Shown one piece after another: positions 13,634 through 20,842 of a stretch of DNA of 23,320 bases. Source of the stretch: DAOUBF01 sp034432795 (lineage in GTDB: Bacteria > Chloroflexota > Anaerolineae > DSLN01); contig DAOUBF010000048.1 of NCBI GenBank assembly GCA_034432795.1, positions 1 to 23,320 of the forward strand, written 5' to 3'. Within the stretch, counting starts at the first letter, position 1. Every line of letters starts with the position of its first letter. The translations under genes and the position numbers were made by a program. Under the pieces are notes generated by a model that worked only from the letters and a program-made list of their open reading frames with translations, searched no databases and was not told the DNA's origin.

Positions 13634-14362
13634 CTATCCCTCCATCGTCGGAGTTGCCACAGAATGGGCTAAGGGCAGGCGGAGACGAATCACATGAGAT
13701 GAGCTATAGATGATGTCTTCGGATGCGTGAGCCATCCTGGGTTGTCCGAGACTGGCTTCCTCCAGGCGCAGCGTCATATCGCCCCCCATGGCTGCCACCA
13801 GCGCCTGCGCCAGGGCCAGGCCGGGGGCAGGGGGCTGCTCCCCATCGCCTGCGGCTGCGCCAACAGGACCGGGAAGCAGCGCCGCGATGGTCACAATGAC
13901 GCGGTCCTCCGCCATCTCACCGTCCACGCGGACCGGCGCCTGGGTATATCCGCAGGCGTGGTCAAGCAGTTGCCAGAAGATATGCCCCAGCGCGTGAGCA
14001 TCTGCCCAGACCGGTGGCAGGCTTGTAGGGACGGCACAGATCACCCGGCGCGAAGGCGGCTGCTCACGGACAATGGCCTGGATGACGGCAGGGAGCGCCA
14101 CCGGCCCCAGGTGCAGGCGAGGCTGGCCTGTGGAGAGCGCCGTTTCATCCAGGAGCATGGCGATGAGATGGCTCAGGCGCAGGCTTTGCGCCCGCACAAT
14201 CGCCAACGTCTCGCGTGCAGTCGGCGGCAGGTCCGGCTCATACATCAGCACCAACTCCAGACCGCCGCTGATCGTGGCCAGCGGCTTGCGCAACTCGTGC
14301 GCCAGGAACTGCACCCACTCCGCACGACACGGATACACCAGGCGCGACATGGATTCAGCCAT
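13634..14362 (-). CDS. Small soluble histidine-kinase-like protein with degenerate ATP site
   Basis: This 242-aa protein has a HisKA dimerisation domain with an intact H-box (FLAHELRKPLATISG, His22) near the very N-terminus, and a C-terminal HATPase-like domain. There is no membrane segment, PAS or other sensor region. The ATP-binding boxes are altered: the N-box reads QLLDHACGYT, with His135 where Asn is normal and Gly where Lys is usual. The DxGxG box cannot be found, and GLALAQALVAAMGG is the only glycine box left. It may be a phosphatase or scaffold for the downstream regulator rather than an active kinase. ATG 14362 is used, with ATG 14350 as an alternative. Neither has a Shine-Dalgarno site. 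Confidence 0.78.
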   Translation of the reverse strand: MAESMSRLVYPCRAEWVQFLAHELRKPLATISGGLELVLMYEPDLPPTARETLAIVRAQSLRLSHLIAMLLDETALSTGQPRLHLGPVALPAVIQAIVREQPPSRRVICAVPTSLPPVWADAHALGHIFWQLLDHACGYTQAPVRVDGEMAEDRVIVTIAALLPGPVGAAAGDGEQPPAPGLALAQALVAAMGGDMTLRLEEASLGQPRMAHASEDIIYSSSHVIRLRLPLAHSVATPTMEG

Positions 14363-14403
14363 AAATAATAAAATCAGGCCGGGATCAACCGCGCTGTACG
14401 CTG

Positions 14404-14432
14404 ATTATAAGGTGGAGCGAGGTGTGTGTCAG
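14404..14432 (-). promoter_or_regulatory. Sigma70-type promoter of the kinase-regulator operon
   Basis: On the minus strand CTGACA (14432-14427), a 17-bp spacer and a perfect TATAAT (14409-14404) predict a start near 14397, about 35 nt ahead of ATG 14362. Apart from this promoter, the 256-bp gap before guaA contains only the duplicated guaA end and a GC-rich palindrome. Confidence 0.65.
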
Positions 14433-14525
14433 TAGAACCGGGGTACTGAACTGAGGGGCAACCTGTGCGTTTTAGACGCTTCTGCGACGTTTTCTAGACA
14501 TTTCTCCCCCTGTCCATTAGGAGCA

Positions 14526-14562
14526 GGCACAAAGCAGCCCGCCCCTACCCCCACTCAATTGT
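14526..14562. repeat. Direct repeat of the guaA 3' end
   Basis: This 37-bp stretch is a near copy of 14602-14636, which holds the last codons and stop of guaA plus about 17 bp beyond. There are two single-base insertions and three substitutions between them. On the minus strand it would still read T-I-E-W-G-stop, against T-I-E-W-E-stop in the gene. The GC-rich palindrome at 14564-14600 lies exactly between the copies. Confidence 0.65.
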
Positions 14563-14564
14563 AC

Positions 14565-14590
14565 CCCCTCCCCCCATTGCGGGGGAGGGG
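14565..14590. repeat. GC-rich palindromic element
   Basis: CCCCTCCCCC (14565-14574) and GGGGGAGGGG (14581-14590) form a 10-bp perfect stem with a CATTGC loop, followed by GTGGGGGG. It has the same layout as 16257-16291. It sits just downstream of guaA on the minus strand and could also end that transcript. Confidence 0.6.
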
Positions 14591-14618
14591 TGGGGGGAGA
14601 GGGCACAAAGAGCCTGCC

Positions 14619-16163
14619 CTACTCCCACTCAATCGTCGCGGGGGGCTTGCTGGAAATGTCATAGACGACGCGATTGACGCCAGGAACCTCGTTGACGATG
14701 CGGTTAGAGACGCGGGCGAGCAGGTCGTCGGGCAGGCGCGCCCAATTGGCTGTCATGAAGTCATCGGTGGTGACGGCGCGCAAGGCGACCACCTCGGCAT
14801 ATGTCCGCCCATCGCCCATGACGCCGACCGAGCGCACGGGCAGGAGTACGGCGAAGGCCTGGGCCACCGCCCGCCCCAGGCCGGCAGCGTGCAGTTCCTC
14901 CAGGAAGACGGCATCGGCGGCCCGCAGCCGCTCCAGCCGCTCCCAGGTGACCTCGCCCAGGCAGCGCACCGCCAGCCCAGGGCCGGGGAAGGGATGGCGC
15001 CAGACGATGGACTCCGGCAGGCCCAGGGCCTCACCGATGGCGCGCACCTCGTCCTTGAAGAAATAGCGCAAGGGCTCCACCAGCTTGAAGCCCATGTCGG
15101 GGGGCAGCCCGCCGACATTGTGGTGCGTCTTGATGCGCATGGCTCCGGGCCGTCCGACGGCCGCGCTTTCAATTACGTCCGGATAGATCGTCCCCTGGGC
15201 CAGGAAGTCAATCTTGCCCAGCTTGCGCGCCTCGGCCTCAAAGATGCGGATGAACTTCTCCCCCACTCGCCGCCGCTTCTCCTCCGGGTCGGTGACGCCT
15301 TCCAGTGCGCTGAGGAAGTCCTCCACCGCGTTCACAGCCACCAGCCGCATCCCCTGTGCCCGCTGGAAGGTCTGGACGACCTGTTCCGGCTCACCCCGGC
15401 GCAGCAGGCCCGTATCCACGAAGATGCAGGTGAGTTGGTCGCCTACGGCGCGGTGGATCAGCGCCGCTGTCACCGCCGAGTCCACGCCGCCCGATAGCCC
15501 CAGCACGACCTGGCCGTCGCCGACCTGCTCGCGGATACGGGCGATGCTCTCCTCAATAGCCGAGCCGGGCGTCCAGGTGGGGACGCAGCCGCAGACATCA
15601 TAGACAAAGTTGCGCAGCATGGCCGCGCCCTGGGGCGTGTGCACCACCTCCGGGTGAAATTGCACGCCGTACAGCCCCCGCGCCGGGTCGCCCATGGCCG
15701 CGATGGGCGAGTTCGGGCTGGCCGCCAGGGCACGGAAGCCGGGCGGGACAGCCTCAATCCGGTCGCCATGGCTCATCCACACCGAGAGGCGCTTTTCCAG
15801 CGTGGCGAACAGCGGCGCCTGCTCATCGGTCACCTCAATTTGCGCCGGGCCATATTCGCGGCGGGCCGATGGCGCCACCTGGCCGCCGAGCGCCTGGGCC
15901 AGCAGTTGCATGCCGTAGCAGATGCCCAGCACCGGCTTGCCGCTTGCCAGGACATAATCCGGCAGCGTGGGGGCGCCGGGTTCGTACACGCTGGCCGGGC
16001 CACCGGAGAGGATGAAGCCCTTCGGCTGGAGCGCGAGCACCTGCTCTGCGGGCGTGTCGTAGGGGAACAGTTCACAATAGACGTGGGCCTCGCGCACGCG
16101 CCGGGCGATCAGTTGCGTCGTCTGCGAACCGAAGTCCAGGATAACGATGGTGTCGTGTGTCAT
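14619..16163 (-). CDS. guaA: GMP synthase (glutamine-hydrolysing)
   Basis: This 514-aa protein makes GMP from XMP, ATP and glutamine, the last step of guanine nucleotide synthesis. The N-terminal class I amidotransferase has Cys82 in GICYGMQ and the HPEV motif. The ATP-pyrophosphatase domain has the P-loop GLSGGVDSAV. The C-terminal dimerisation domain ends with the family-typical PPATIEWE. ATG 16163 (MTHDTIVILDFGSQ) is chosen over the in-frame ATG at 16220, which would add residues unlike the family. A perfect TATAAT lies 10 nt before this ATG on the minus strand, with AAAGGTG between them, so the leader is absent or very short. Both domains look intact. Confidence 0.97.
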   Translation of the reverse strand: MTHDTIVILDFGSQTTQLIARRVREAHVYCELFPYDTPAEQVLALQPKGFILSGGPASVYEPGAPTLPDYVLASGKPVLGICYGMQLLAQALGGQVAPSARREYGPAQIEVTDEQAPLFATLEKRLSVWMSHGDRIEAVPPGFRALAASPNSPIAAMGDPARGLYGVQFHPEVVHTPQGAAMLRNFVYDVCGCVPTWTPGSAIEESIARIREQVGDGQVVLGLSGGVDSAVTAALIHRAVGDQLTCIFVDTGLLRRGEPEQVVQTFQRAQGMRLVAVNAVEDFLSALEGVTDPEEKRRRVGEKFIRIFEAEARKLGKIDFLAQGTIYPDVIESAAVGRPGAMRIKTHHNVGGLPPDMGFKLVEPLRYFFKDEVRAIGEALGLPESIVWRHPFPGPGLAVRCLGEVTWERLERLRAADAVFLEELHAAGLGRAVAQAFAVLLPVRSVGVMGDGRTYAEVVALRAVTTDDFMTANWARLPDDLLARVSNRIVNEVPGVNRVVYDISSKPPATIEWE

Positions 16164-16173
16164 AGCACCTTTG

Positions 16174-16179
16174 ATTATA
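16174..16179 (-). promoter_or_regulatory. -10 box just upstream of guaA
   Basis: TATAAT (16179-16174, minus strand) ends 10 nt before ATG 16163. No convincing -35 box is found at 16-18 bp. Transcription would begin about 4 nt ahead of the ATG. The partial ribosome site AAAGGTG would then lie mostly outside the transcript, unless another promoter is used. Confidence 0.4.
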
Positions 16180-16230
16180 ATCGGCAGGGGCAAATCGCGC
16201 ATCTCTGATACGCAGTCCACCTCCCTGCCC

Positions 16231-16292
16231 TCCCCTATCTAAGGGGGACTTATCCCCCCTCCCCCCTTGCGGGGGAGGGTTGGGGTGGGGGG
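16231..16292. repeat. Two-part GC-rich repeat (small hairpin plus palindrome)
   Basis: A small hairpin CCCCT-ATCTA-AGGGG (16232-16246) is followed by the palindrome CCCTCCCCC (16257-16265)/GGGGGAGGG (16271-16279) and the tail TTGGGGTGGGG. The same two parts occur at 16995-17067, there with stem TCTCCT/AGGAGA around the loop AATCTA. It fills much of the gap between guaA and the DNA glycosylase gene. Confidence 0.6.
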
Positions 16293-16318
16293 AATCAGCA
16301 GGGTCGGCCCTTTCGTAG

Positions 16319-16324
16319 TACAAT
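16319..16324 (+). promoter_or_regulatory. -10 box directly before the glycosylase GTG
   Basis: TACAAT lies 8 nt before GTG 16333, putting the expected transcription start at or beside the start codon. No Shine-Dalgarno site is present (the interval reads ATCTTCCC), and no clear -35 box is seen. Confidence 0.4.
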
Positions 16325-16332
16325 ATCTTCCC

Positions 16333-16965
16333 GTGACGCGTTTGCCCCGCGATTTCTACGCTCAGGATGCGGTCGTGGTTGCCCGTGCGTTGTTAGGCCA
16401 GCGCCTGGTGCGCATCCTGAACGGTGAGCGGCTGGCCGGGCGTATTGTGGAGACCGAGGCGTATCGCGGCGAGACCGATGCCGCCTCCCATGCCGCCCGT
16501 GGGCGCACGCCACGCAACGCGGTGATGTACGGCCCGCCCGGCCACGCTTATGTGTACTTCATTTACGGGATGCACTTCTGCCTGAACGCCGTCACCGGGC
16601 CGGAGGGGGTCGCTTCCGCCGTCCTGCTGCGGGCGTTGGAGCCGTTGGAGGGCCTCGCCACGATGCGTCGCCTCCGTCCAGGTCGCCCGGACCGCGAGTT
16701 GACCAACGGCCCGGCGCGGCTGTGCCAGGCGTGGGCGATTGACCGGCGCCTGAACGGCGCCGACCTGGTGACCGGCGCGGAGTTGTTCATTGAAGCCGAC
16801 CTCGCCGTCCCGGATGACCAGGTGGACGTTGGCCCGCGCGTTGGCGTGCGCGGCGACGCCGCTGCCCGCTCCGCCCCCTGGCGTTTCATGCTGCGCGATA
16901 GCCCCTATCTGTCCACCGGGATAAGCGCAGGGAACATCGGGCGGTACTCGGACGTCTATGTCTAA
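16333..16965 (+). CDS. 3-methyladenine DNA glycosylase, AAG/MPG family
   Basis: This 210-aa protein removes alkylated purines from DNA in base excision repair. It carries the family core: RIVETEAYRGETDAASHA (catalytic Glu40 by analogy with human AAG Glu125), GRTPRNAVMYGPPGHAYVY, FIYGMHFCLNAV, LLRALEPLEG, NGPARLCQAWAI, and PWRFMLRDSPYLS near the end. Length is normal for bacterial members. GTG 16333 is preferred because homologues start shortly before LPRDFYA. The in-frame ATG at 16267 lies within a GC-rich repeat and ahead of the -10 box. It is a single-gene unit followed by another GC-rich repeat. Confidence 0.93.
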   Translation: MTRLPRDFYAQDAVVVARALLGQRLVRILNGERLAGRIVETEAYRGETDAASHAARGRTPRNAVMYGPPGHAYVYFIYGMHFCLNAVTGPEGVASAVLLRALEPLEGLATMRRLRPGRPDRELTNGPARLCQAWAIDRRLNGADLVTGAELFIEADLAVPDDQVDVGPRVGVRGDAAARSAPWRFMLRDSPYLSTGISAGNIGRYSDVYV

Positions 16966-16994
16966 GACCTCAAACACCAAGGGTTGAGGAATTG

Positions 16995-17067
16995 CTCCCT
17001 CCCCGCAAGGGGGGCGGGTTGGGGTGGGATCATCTCCCCAGCCTGCCTCTCTCCTAATCTAAGGAGA
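16995..17067. repeat. Two-part GC-rich repeat, second copy
   Basis: The palindrome around CCCTCCCCGCAAGGGGGG (about 16995-17020) and the tail GGGTTGGGGTGGGA are followed by the hairpin TCTCCT (17050-17055)-AATCTA-AGGAGA (17062-17067). Compared with 16231-16292, both arms of the small hairpin have changed together while the ATCTA loop is kept. Confidence 0.55.
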
Positions 17068-17089
17068 CGGGGAGGTAAAGGAGGACTGG

Positions 17090-18301
17090 ATGCGCTTACT
17101 GACTGTCACCGCATTGGCCCTGGGTGCGCTGACCCTGCTGGCTGCCTGTAGCGCGCCCGCAGGCGGGCCGACGCCCACACCGCCCGCCCCCCTGCGCCCC
17201 ACAAACACCCCCCAACCCACAGCACCGCCTGGCGCGACGCCTACAACAGCGCCCCAGCCGACCGCAACGGTGCCCCCCTCACCGACGCCAGCGGCCTTAC
17301 AACTCGCCTACATCGCCCAGGGGGACCTTTGGCTGACCGGTATAGAGGGGCCAGGGGAGCGCCTCACCGAGCAGGGGGGCATCACCGACCTCGCCTGGTC
17401 GCCGGAGGGGGCGAGGCTGGCCTACGTGCGCCAGGAAGGCAGCCAGCCCAGGATTTACCTCTTACCCGCCGACCGCTCACAGGCGCCGCAGCCCCTCACC
17501 AGCGGCAGTGCACCGGCCTGGTCGCCGGACGGCCGCCGTCTGGCTTTCAACCGCGACTACCAGGTTTACGTGATCGGCGCGGATGGCTCTGACGAACGTC
17601 GCCTGAGCCAGGACGATGCCTGGGTCTGGGGCAACCTGGCCTTCAGCGCTGACGGGGAGAGCGTGATCGCCGCAGGCGCGTTGCGCGATTTCATCGGCGC
17701 TTCGGGCAACACCGAGTTCTACCTGTACCGCTTCCCCCTGGCGGGTGGCCCGGCGGGCCGGCTCCCCGGCCTGAGCGCGCCCTTCAATGGCCGCCTGCCC
17801 GCTAGCCTGCGGCTGGCGCCGGGCGGAGAGCACCTGGCCTTCTTCACCTCCTTCCACAACAACGCCTGCTCCGCGCCGGGCGACTATATCGTCTTGGAGA
17901 GCGACGGCAGCAGCGCGCACTCGGTCGTGCCTGAGAAGCTGACCCGCCAGATCGATCCCAGGCGGGACATCTCCCTGGTGGGGTTGGGCTTCGCCTGGGG
18001 GCCGGCGGGTGACCGGCTGGCTCTGGCGGCCCAGGTGAACGATTGCAGCCGCTTCTACAGCGAAGGCCAGGGGCCTATCCTAGGCCCGGCGGCGATTTAC
18101 ATCGTGGACCTGGAGGGCAGGCTGCTGGCCGATCTGGCCAAACCGGGAAGCGAGTTGAGTTGGTCGGCGGATGGCTCGCGCCTGGCCTACGTCGCCCGGC
18201 CCAGCCCGATCCAACCGGAAGGGACGATCTTCACGCTGGCGGTGGACGGAAGCGATGAGCGGGCCATCGGCCCCGGCCAAAGGCCAGTATGGCGACCGTA
18301 A
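17090..18301 (+). CDS. Lipoprotein with TolB-like PD40 beta-propeller repeats
   Basis: This 403-aa protein has a lipoprotein signal peptide with lipobox LAAC (Cys20), a Pro/Thr-rich linker (about 24-72), then a beta-propeller built from PD40-type repeats. The repeats read LAWSPEGARLAYV, PAWSPDGRRLAF, LAFSADGESV, LAPGGEHLAFF and LSWSADGSRLAYV. Such proteins are anchored outside the cell membrane and bind proteins or carbohydrates. The exact role is unknown. It starts at ATG 17090 behind a full AAAGGAGG site (17077-17084) at 5-nt spacing. It has no operon partner and is followed by the phosphorylase gene after a 110-bp gap. Confidence 0.85.
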   Translation: MRLLTVTALALGALTLLAACSAPAGGPTPTPPAPLRPTNTPQPTAPPGATPTTAPQPTATVPPSPTPAALQLAYIAQGDLWLTGIEGPGERLTEQGGITDLAWSPEGARLAYVRQEGSQPRIYLLPADRSQAPQPLTSGSAPAWSPDGRRLAFNRDYQVYVIGADGSDERRLSQDDAWVWGNLAFSADGESVIAAGALRDFIGASGNTEFYLYRFPLAGGPAGRLPGLSAPFNGRLPASLRLAPGGEHLAFFTSFHNNACSAPGDYIVLESDGSSAHSVVPEKLTRQIDPRRDISLVGLGFAWGPAGDRLALAAQVNDCSRFYSEGQGPILGPAAIYIVDLEGRLLADLAKPGSELSWSADGSRLAYVARPSPIQPEGTIFTLAVDGSDERAIGPGQRPVWRP

Positions 18302-18316
18302 ACGCCCATGGGCGTG

Positions 18317-18345
18317 TGGACGCTATACGCAGATTGTGGTATGAT
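18317..18345 (+). promoter_or_regulatory. Candidate extended -10 promoter of the phosphorylase gene
   Basis: TATGAT (18340-18345) is preceded by TG one base upstream (extended -10). TGGACG (18317-18322) lies 17 bp before it as a weak -35. The predicted start near 18352 gives a leader of about 60 nt before ATG 18412. Confidence 0.4.
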
Positions 18346-18411
18346 TATAACTAGGCGGTGACTGGGCCGTTGTTGTCACCGCCTATTCTTGTAGAGGACT
18401 GTGAGCAGGGG

Positions 18412-20622
18412 ATGACTACGCTAAAAGCGCCTAACCATGCGGCCAGCGTTCCCGGCATCTCGCTCCCCCAGCAGATTGGCCGATTGGGCGAACTGGCCTA
18501 CAACCTGTGGTGGACCTGGCACCCGGAGTCGCGGCGGCTGTTTGAGCGCATTGACGCTGTGCTTTGGGAGCAAGTCGCTCACAACCCGGTCAAATTTTTG
18601 CAGCAAGTCAAGCGTAAAAACCTGAATGCTGCGGCCCAGGACCGCCGTTACGTGGAGTTTTACAATCGCATCCTGGCCGAGTTTGATGCCTATATGGGCG
18701 AGACGGACACCTGGTTCGCACGGACGTACCCCAATCTCCTCGGCCAGACCATTGCCTATTTCTCCATGGAGTTTGGGCTGCACGAGTCCCTGCCCATGTA
18801 TGCCGGCGGCCTGGGCGTCCTCTCCGGCGATCACCTCAAAGAAGCCAGCGACCTGGGCCTGCCGCTGGTTGCCGTCGGCTTCCTTTACAAGCAGGGCTAC
18901 TTTCGCCAGCGGATCACTGAGGATGGCTGGCAAGAGGCTTATTTTGACAAGATTGAACCGAATGAACTGGCGATCACGCTGGTGCGCGATACCGAGGGCC
19001 AGGAGGTCCGTGTCAGTGTGGCCCTGGCTGGCCGGACCGTGCTCGCCCGCATCTGGCGTGTCCAGGTCGGCCGCGTCCCCCTCTTCCTGCTGGACACGGA
19101 CATAGAGGCAAACTCCCCCGGCGACCGGGAACTGACCGCCCGGCTGTACGACGCCGACCCCGATATGCGCATCTCCCAATTCATCATCCTGGGCATCGGC
19201 GGCGTGCGCGCGCTCCGCGCCCTGGGCATCCAGCCAGCAGTCTGGCATATGAACGAAGGCCACTCCGCCTTCCTCAACCTGGAGCGGCTGCGCGAACTGG
19301 TGAACGCCTTGCCAAAGGGGGAGGACACCTGGGAGCGCGCCCTGGAGCTGGTGCGGACCACGACCGTGTTCACCACGCACACCTCCGTCCCCGCAGGCCA
19401 CAGCAACTTCCCCCTGTGGATGATGGAGAAGTATTTCTCCTCCTATTGGGGCGAATTGGGCCTGGACCGTGACAGCTTTATGGCCTTGGGGCAGCACCAG
19501 GAACCCTGGGGGACGGTCTTCGGCGTGACACCGCTGGCGTTGCGTCTTTCCGCCTATCGTAATGCGGTCAGCGAACTGCACGGCCAGGTCTCGCGGAAGA
19601 TGTGGCATGTCCTTTGGCCTGACCGCTCCGAAGATGAGGTCCCCATCACCTCCATTACCAACGGCGTCCATACGGCCACCTGGCTGGCCCGGCGCTTCCA
19701 TCGCCTGTTTGATGTCTATCTGGGGCCCGACTGGCGGGAGCGGCTGGATGACCCGGCAACGTGGGAGCGCATTTGGGACATCCCGGACGAGGAACTCTGG
19801 GCGGTGCGCAAGCACCTCAAGCGCCAACTAGCCGCCTATATCCGCGACCGCGCCCGCCAGCAATGGGCTTCAGGAAAGGTCCACCCCATCCAGATCGTTT
19901 CTGCAGGCGTGCTGCTGGACCCCTACGCGCTCACAATCGGCTTCGCCCGCCGCTTCGCTACCTATAAGCGGGCCACGTTGCTCCTGCGCGACACCGAGCG
20001 GCTGCGGCGGCTGGTCAATCAACCTGACCGGCCTGTTCAGTTTATCTTCGCCGGGAAGGCCCATCCCGCCGATGACCCCGGCAAGCACTTCATCCAACAG
20101 TTATACCAACTGGTGAAGCAACCCGCCTTTAGCGGGCGCCTGGTCTTCCTGGAGGATTACGACATCCGCCTGGCCCGGCTGTTGGTCCAGGGCGTTGACG
20201 TCTGGCTGAACACCCCCCGGCGGCCATTTGAGGCCAGCGGGACCAGCGGCCAGAAGGCCGCCATCAATGGTGTGCTCCACCTGAGCGTGCTGGACGGCTG
20301 GTGGCGCGAAGGCTATAACGGCCAGAATGGCTGGGCCATCGGCGATGACACCGACTACAACGACTACGAGGCGCAGGACGCCGCCGATTGCGAGTCCCTG
20401 TATAACCTGCTGGAGAATGAGGTCGTCCCCCTGTACTATGACCGCGACCCGGACAATATCCCGCGCCAGTGGCTCAAGAAAGTCCGGGCCTCTATGGCGA
20501 CGATTGGCCCGGCCTTCAGCACACGGCGCATGGTGAAGGAGTACACTACCACAATGTATATTCCGGCGATGGAATGGTACCTTCTCAGGCGTCGGGAGAT
20601 GCAGGGGGCACCAGTACGTTAA
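18412..20622 (+). CDS. glgP: Alpha-glucan (glycogen) phosphorylase, short DUF3417 type
   Basis: This 736-aa GT35 enzyme uses pyridoxal phosphate and inorganic phosphate to release glucose 1-phosphate from alpha-1,4-glucans. The N-terminal LGELAYNLWWTWHPESRRLF marks the DUF3417 subfamily (TIGR02094). The central part has YFSMEFGLHESLPMYAGGLG and VWHMNEGHSAFL. The cofactor lysine sits in EASGTSGQKAAINGV (Lys615). It lacks the long inserts of muscle or E. coli MalP enzymes. ATG 18412 is preferred over 18358 because family similarity starts soon after it and the earlier start would lie close to the predicted promoter start. GAGGAC lies somewhat far upstream. The neighbouring genes are not glycogen genes, so it appears isolated. 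Confidence 0.92.
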   Translation: MTTLKAPNHAASVPGISLPQQIGRLGELAYNLWWTWHPESRRLFERIDAVLWEQVAHNPVKFLQQVKRKNLNAAAQDRRYVEFYNRILAEFDAYMGETDTWFARTYPNLLGQTIAYFSMEFGLHESLPMYAGGLGVLSGDHLKEASDLGLPLVAVGFLYKQGYFRQRITEDGWQEAYFDKIEPNELAITLVRDTEGQEVRVSVALAGRTVLARIWRVQVGRVPLFLLDTDIEANSPGDRELTARLYDADPDMRISQFIILGIGGVRALRALGIQPAVWHMNEGHSAFLNLERLRELVNALPKGEDTWERALELVRTTTVFTTHTSVPAGHSNFPLWMMEKYFSSYWGELGLDRDSFMALGQHQEPWGTVFGVTPLALRLSAYRNAVSELHGQVSRKMWHVLWPDRSEDEVPITSITNGVHTATWLARRFHRLFDVYLGPDWRERLDDPATWERIWDIPDEELWAVRKHLKRQLAAYIRDRARQQWASGKVHPIQIVSAGVLLDPYALTIGFARRFATYKRATLLLRDTERLRRLVNQPDRPVQFIFAGKAHPADDPGKHFIQQLYQLVKQPAFSGRLVFLEDYDIRLARLLVQGVDVWLNTPRRPFEASGTSGQKAAINGVLHLSVLDGWWREGYNGQNGWAIGDDTDYNDYEAQDAADCESLYNLLENEVVPLYYDRDPDNIPRQWLKKVRASMATIGPAFSTRRMVKEYTTTMYIPAMEWYLLRRREMQGAPVR

Positions 20623-20752
20623 AAGCACGTTGCCCTGTTGAGCGCAGGTAGGGAGTGGGAGGGTGGCTTCTGCCTGGATATCCCCTGCCCTGACCCTCCT
20701 GCACATTATCTTAAGGAAGGGATTCCACCTCCTACTCTAACCCTCCACCCCC

Positions 20753-20784
20753 CAGTCGGGGCGCAGCGCGCTGCACCCCGATTG
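20753..20784. terminator. Long GC-rich hairpin downstream of the phosphorylase gene
   Basis: CAGTCGGGG-C-GCAGCG (20753-20768) faces CGCTGC-A-CCCCGATTG (20769-20784) with one C/A mismatch and one G-T pair. It could end the phosphorylase transcript, though no T-run follows. The rest of the 220-bp gap (20623-20842) holds C-rich sequence like the other intergenic repeats and the MFS promoter. Confidence 0.45.
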
Positions 20785-20805
20785 CCCGGTTGGAAGGGTG
20801 AGAAT

Positions 20806-20834
20806 TTGCCTTTCCTTGCGTTCTCAAATATAAT
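20806..20834 (+). promoter_or_regulatory. Promoter directly upstream of the MFS transporter ATG
   Basis: TTGCCT (20806-20811), a 17-bp spacer and a perfect TATAAT (20829-20834) end 8 nt before ATG 20843. The predicted transcription start coincides with the start codon, implying a leaderless mRNA. No Shine-Dalgarno sequence is present. Confidence 0.6.
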
Positions 20835-20842
20835 TGTGTCGT

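Noticed and set aside
14365..14370. TATTAT as the -10 box of the kinase gene
   Set aside because: It lies only 2 nt before ATG 14362 and has no -35 partner. CTGACA-17-TATAAT at 14404-14432 is far better.
16267..16332. N-terminal extension of the DNA glycosylase from ATG 16267
   Set aside because: It would translate the GC-rich repeat tail and the -10 region, and does not resemble the family.
18421..19827. 468-aa minus-strand ORF
   Set aside because: Antisense to the phosphorylase, whose sequence is clearly conserved.
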